The notes under the pieces: model-generated | Seen by the model: the letters and a program-made list of their open reading frames with translations, nothing else | The model's database searches: none | Told to the model about the DNA's origin: nothing | Shown here: piece after piece, positions 33,639-37,646 of the stretch | How the letters are laid out: each line of letters begins with the position of its first letter | Numbering within the stretch: position 1 is the stretch's first letter | Assembly (NCBI GenBank): GCA_003599455.1 | Contig: QZKF01000044.1 | Coordinates: 1 to 37,646, forward strand | From: Comamonadaceae bacterium | GTDB lineage: Bacteria > Pseudomonadota > Gammaproteobacteria > Burkholderiales > Burkholderiaceae_C | Length of the DNA: 37,646 nt | Direction of reading: 5' to 3' | Program-made: the position numbers and the translations under genes

Positions 33639-34187
33639 TCAGGGCTTTGACATCAGCGCGCGCCAGCCTTCGGCGCCCAGATCGCGCAGGGTCTGCAGGT
33701 TGCGCTCGACGATGGCCTCGGCATCGCCGCCCTCACTGGCCACGGCGCGTTCCACGCTGTCCTCGCGCAGCAGGTGCAGGGTGGGGAACGGCGCGCGGTT
33801 GGTGCAGTTCGTCACGTCGTCCGCTTCGGTCCCCTCAAATTGAAACAAAGGGTGAAAGGGTGCCACCTGCACCACACCGTCGAGTTCGTGCTCGGCCACC
33901 ACGTCGTCGACCACGTTGAGGAAATCGTTGAACACCTCGAAGTCGGGAAACAGCGTGGCGTGCACCAGCAGCGTGGTGTCGATCTCTTCGGCCGGCGTGT
34001 TCACCAGCAGGTCGAGCTCGCGGTCGAGGTCGTCCAGGAAGGCGTCGAGATGGCGCGCCTGGCTCACCACGATGCGCACCTGGTTCTTCACATACACCGC
34101 ACGCGCGAACGGGCACAGGTTCAGGCCGATCACGGCCTTCTCCAGCCAGTGGCGCGTGGCGGCTTCGACTTCAGTGATGTTGTTCAT
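33639..34187 (-). CDS. DUF1415 family protein
   Basis: 182-residue soluble protein. The motif KAVIGLNLCPFARAVYVKNQVRIVVS near residues 17-43 and the middle part FPDFEVFNDFLNVVDDVVAEHELDGVVQVAPFHPLFQFEGTEADDVTNCTNRAPFPTLHLLRE are characteristic of DUF1415. The function of the family is unknown. I chose the ATG at 34187; the open frame continues ten codons upstream into a repeat-like intergenic element. It lies downstream of ettA on the same strand, separated by that element. Confidence 0.9.
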   Translation of the reverse strand: MNNITEVEAATRHWLEKAVIGLNLCPFARAVYVKNQVRIVVSQARHLDAFLDDLDRELDLLVNTPAEEIDTTLLVHATLFPDFEVFNDFLNVVDDVVAEHELDGVVQVAPFHPLFQFEGTEADDVTNCTNRAPFPTLHLLREDSVERAVASEGGDAEAIVERNLQTLRDLGAEGWRALMSKP

Positions 34188-34198
34188 GGAGACTGTTC

Positions 34199-34273
34199 CG
34201 CCGCCGGGCCGCCCCAAGGCGGAACGCGCTCCCTTGGGGGGCAGCGACCCGCGAAGCGGTGGAGCGTGGGGGC
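34199..34273. repeat. Intergenic palindromic element resembling a dispersed Comamonadaceae repeat
   Basis: The 75-bp segment between ettA and the DUF1415 gene contains a CCCCAAGG/CCTTGGGG stem followed by GGGGGGCAGCGACCCGCGA, a CCGC-GAA-GCGG mini-stem and GAGCGTGGGGGC. I recognise this arrangement as a frequent intergenic sequence in Comamonadaceae genomes, but the window holds only this copy, so its repetitive nature is not shown here. It may also act as a terminator. Confidence 0.5.
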
Positions 34274-34274
34274 T

Positions 34275-35936
<1,662 letters not shown>

Positions 35937-36132
35937 GGGAGTGTTTTGCCTGAGAAATCTGCGCCGCGAACCGGCACGAAACCGGCAATTATCCGCGCAT
36001 GCGACAATACGGCCTGTCGGGCACTTCAGTTGGCCCGGCAACGGCACTTCGCCGGGGTGTGCGCAAACCGCTTGCGGTCACCGACTTCCTGAATCCATCT
36101 GCCCCAGACTGACCGGGCGCCGCTGCCAGCAA

Positions 36133-36160
36133 GGCATCGGCAACCGGAGTGGCCGATGCC
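36133..36160 (+). other. Hairpin in the rhlE leader
   Basis: GGCATCGGC and GCCGATGCC form a perfect 9-bp stem with a 10-nt loop, ending 30 bp before the rhlE ATG. It lies in the 254-bp ettA/rhlE divergent gap, which otherwise shows no gene. Its location suggests a 5'-UTR structure that the helicase might act on. Confidence 0.45.
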
Positions 36161-36190
36161 CCCAGCGCCCTGGACGGGCGCCTCATCTAC

Positions 36191-37646
36191 ATGACCTTTG
36201 ACGATCTGAACCTGGCCCCGGCCATCGTGCAAGCCGTGCGCGAGCACGGTTACGAAACCCCCACCCCCATTCAGGTGGAAGCGATCCCCGCCGTGCTGGC
36301 CGGTCGCGACCTGCTCGGTGGCGCCCAGACGGGCACCGGCAAGACCGCCGCCTTCACCCTGCCCATGCTGCAGCGCCTCTCCAGCACCGAGCGCGCCAAG
36401 AGCCGCTTCGGCGGCGTCGGCATCCGCGCCCTGGTGCTCACACCCACCCGCGAACTCGCGGCGCAGGTCGAGGAGTCGGTGCGCGTCTATGGCAAACACC
36501 TCTCCCTGACCTCCACCGTCGTCTTCGGCGGTGTCGGCATGAACCCGCAGATCAGCGCCATGAAGCGCGGCGTGGACATCCTGGTGGCCACCCCCGGCCG
36601 CCTGCTCGACCTGCAGCAGCAGGGCTTCCTGGACCTCTCGGGCGTGCAGATGCTGGTGCTCGACGAAGCCGACCGCATGCTCGACATGGGCTTCATCCAC
36701 GACGTGAAGAAGATCCTGGCGCTGGTGCCCAAGGACAAGCAGAGCCTGCTGTTCTCCGCCACCTTCAGCGACGAGATCCGTGACCTGGCCAGCGCCCTGC
36801 TCAAGGACCCGCTGCACATCCAGGTGACCCCGCGCAACACCACGGTGCAGCGCATCACCCAGGTGATCCACCCGGTGGGCCGCGGCAAGAAGAAGGCCCT
36901 GCTGGTGCACATCATCAACCAGCACAACTGGAGCCAGGTGCTGGTGTTCACCCGCACCAAGTTCGGCGCCAACAACGTCGCCGAGTACCTCACCAAGAAC
37001 GGCATCCACGCGATGGCGCTGCACGGCAACAAGAGCCAGGGTGCCCGCACCCAGGCGCTGGCCGGCTTCAAGAGCGGCGAAATCCGCGCCCTGGTGGCCA
37101 CCGACATCGCCGCGCGCGGCATCGACATCGATGAGTTGCCGCACGTGGTGAACTACGAGATCCCCAACGTCTGCGAAGACTATGTGCACCGCATCGGCCG
37201 CACCGGCCGCGCGGGCAACAGCGGTGAAGCCGTCAACCTCGTGAGCCTGGACGAAGAAGGCTTCATGATGGAAATCGAGCGCTTCACCAAGCAGCGCATT
37301 CCGGTGCAGATGTTCCCCGAATTCATGCCCGAGCCGGGTGAGAAGGCCGAGCCCATCGCCATGGGCCGCCAGACCATCTGGGGCGGCGCGGGCAAGCCCC
37401 CGAGCCGCGACGTGATGGCCGCGGCCGCCAAGGCCGCGCGCACGGAAATGCTGCAGCGCGTGCGTGAAAAGAAAGCCGGCGAACCCCAGCAGGGTCGCGG
37501 CAACGGAGGTGGCGGTGGCCAGCGCCAGCGCCCCGCCGGTGACGGTGCCCAGATCGACGGTCCGCGCGGCGAAGGCCGCCGCGGTGGCGGTGGTGGCCAG
37601 CGCGCCAACGGCGGTGGTGGCAACGGCCAGCCGCGCGGCAACAACG
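36191..37646 (+). CDS. rhlE: DEAD-box RNA helicase RhlE (3' end cut by window edge)
   Basis: The visible part has 485 residues and begins [28 protein letters not shown] (Q motif). Motif I is AQTGTGKT at 45-52, Ia is PTRELA, motif II is DEAD at 158-161, motif III is SAT, and motif VI is HRIGRTGR at 333-340. After residue about 420 the protein becomes a low-complexity Gly/Arg/Gln/Asn-rich tail ([22 protein letters not shown]), typical of RhlE. The reading frame is open to the end of the window. ATG at 36191 gives the usual family start. RhlE takes part in ribosome assembly and RNA turnover, often under cold conditions. Confidence 0.95.
   Translation, partial: MTFDDLNLAPAIVQAVREHGYETPTPIQVEAIPAVLAGRDLLGGAQTGTGKTAAFTLPMLQRLSSTERAKSRFGGVGIRALVLTPTRELAAQVEESVRVYGKHLSLTSTVVFGGVGMNPQISAMKRGVDILVATPGRLLDLQQQGFLDLSGVQMLVLDEADRMLDMGFIHDVKKILALVPKDKQSLLFSATFSDEIRDLASALLKDPLHIQVTPRNTTVQRITQVIHPVGRGKKKALLVHIINQHNWSQVLVFTRTKFGANNVAEYLTKNGIHAMALHGNKSQGARTQALAGFKSGEIRALVATDIAARGIDIDELPHVVNYEIPNVCEDYVHRIGRTGRAGNSGEAVNLVSLDEEGFMMEIERFTKQRIPVQMFPEFMPEPGEKAEPIAMGRQTIWGGAGKPPSRDVMAAAAKAARTEMLQRVREKKAGEPQQGRGNGGGGGQRQRPAGDGAQIDGPRGEGRRGGGGGQRANGGGGNGQPRGNN

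Noticed and set aside
36023..36052. GGCACTTC twice within about 30 bp upstream of rhlE
   Set aside because: It is too short to be meaningful in this composition.

Overview
The window is 37.6 kb of high-GC DNA with tightly packed genes. It looks like a Burkholderiales chromosome, probably Comamonadaceae. The basis is gene content (DUF1631 and DUF1415 proteins, Bug/TTT and TAXI solute receptors, an Omp32-like porin, a CeoAB-type RND pump) and codon use; no 16S or other marker gene is present to fix the genus. No tRNA, rRNA, CRISPR array or intact transposase was seen.

Layout. (1) 1-6361: a multidrug RND pump (permease cut by the window edge, adaptor, lipase-like protein) with a divergent LysR regulator, in the order of the Burkholderia ceoR-llpE-ceoAB / bpeT-llpE-bpeEF loci. 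(2) 6365-8104: an acyl-CoA ligase, divergent from (3) 8411-12611: an aapJQMP-type amino-acid ABC importer. The importer has a good sigma-54 promoter match, a hairpin-rich leader and two strong hairpins between the binding protein and the first permease. A glycerophosphodiester phosphodiesterase follows, with its likely start codon inside a 15-bp stem. (4) 13772-22782: a catabolic block of visibly lower GC (sampled lines about 60-63 % against about 70 % outside). It holds a tannase/MHETase-family lipoprotein, a NitT/TauT-type binding lipoprotein, a porin, an FAH-family hydrolase, a VOC protein, an iron-sulfur flavoprotein reductase, a Bug-type receptor and a divergent LysR regulator. It resembles an aromatic-compound uptake and breakdown operon but has no oxygenase component and no transporter membrane subunits. 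Gene debris (an aldehyde dehydrogenase fragment) and a 20-bp direct repeat lie at or near its edges.

(5) 23014-28321: a DUF1223 protein, then a periplasmic copper-handling operon: small His/Cys-rich exported protein, TolC-family protein, multicopper oxidase, cupredoxin and a DUF411-CusF fusion. (6) 28462-31440: a PAS-containing Aer-like chemoreceptor behind a perfect FNR/ANR-type box, then a TAXI-type receptor anchored in the membrane. (7) 31437-37646: housekeeping genes: DUF1631, DUF1415, the ABC-F factor EttA and the DEAD-box helicase RhlE (cut by the window edge).

The best candidates for something undescribed are the oxygenase-less catabolic block with its atypical tannase-family esterase, the pseudo-lipase kept in the efflux operon, and the set of RNA hairpins in and after the amino-acid transporter operon. 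All functional statements come from reading motifs by eye; no database search was run.
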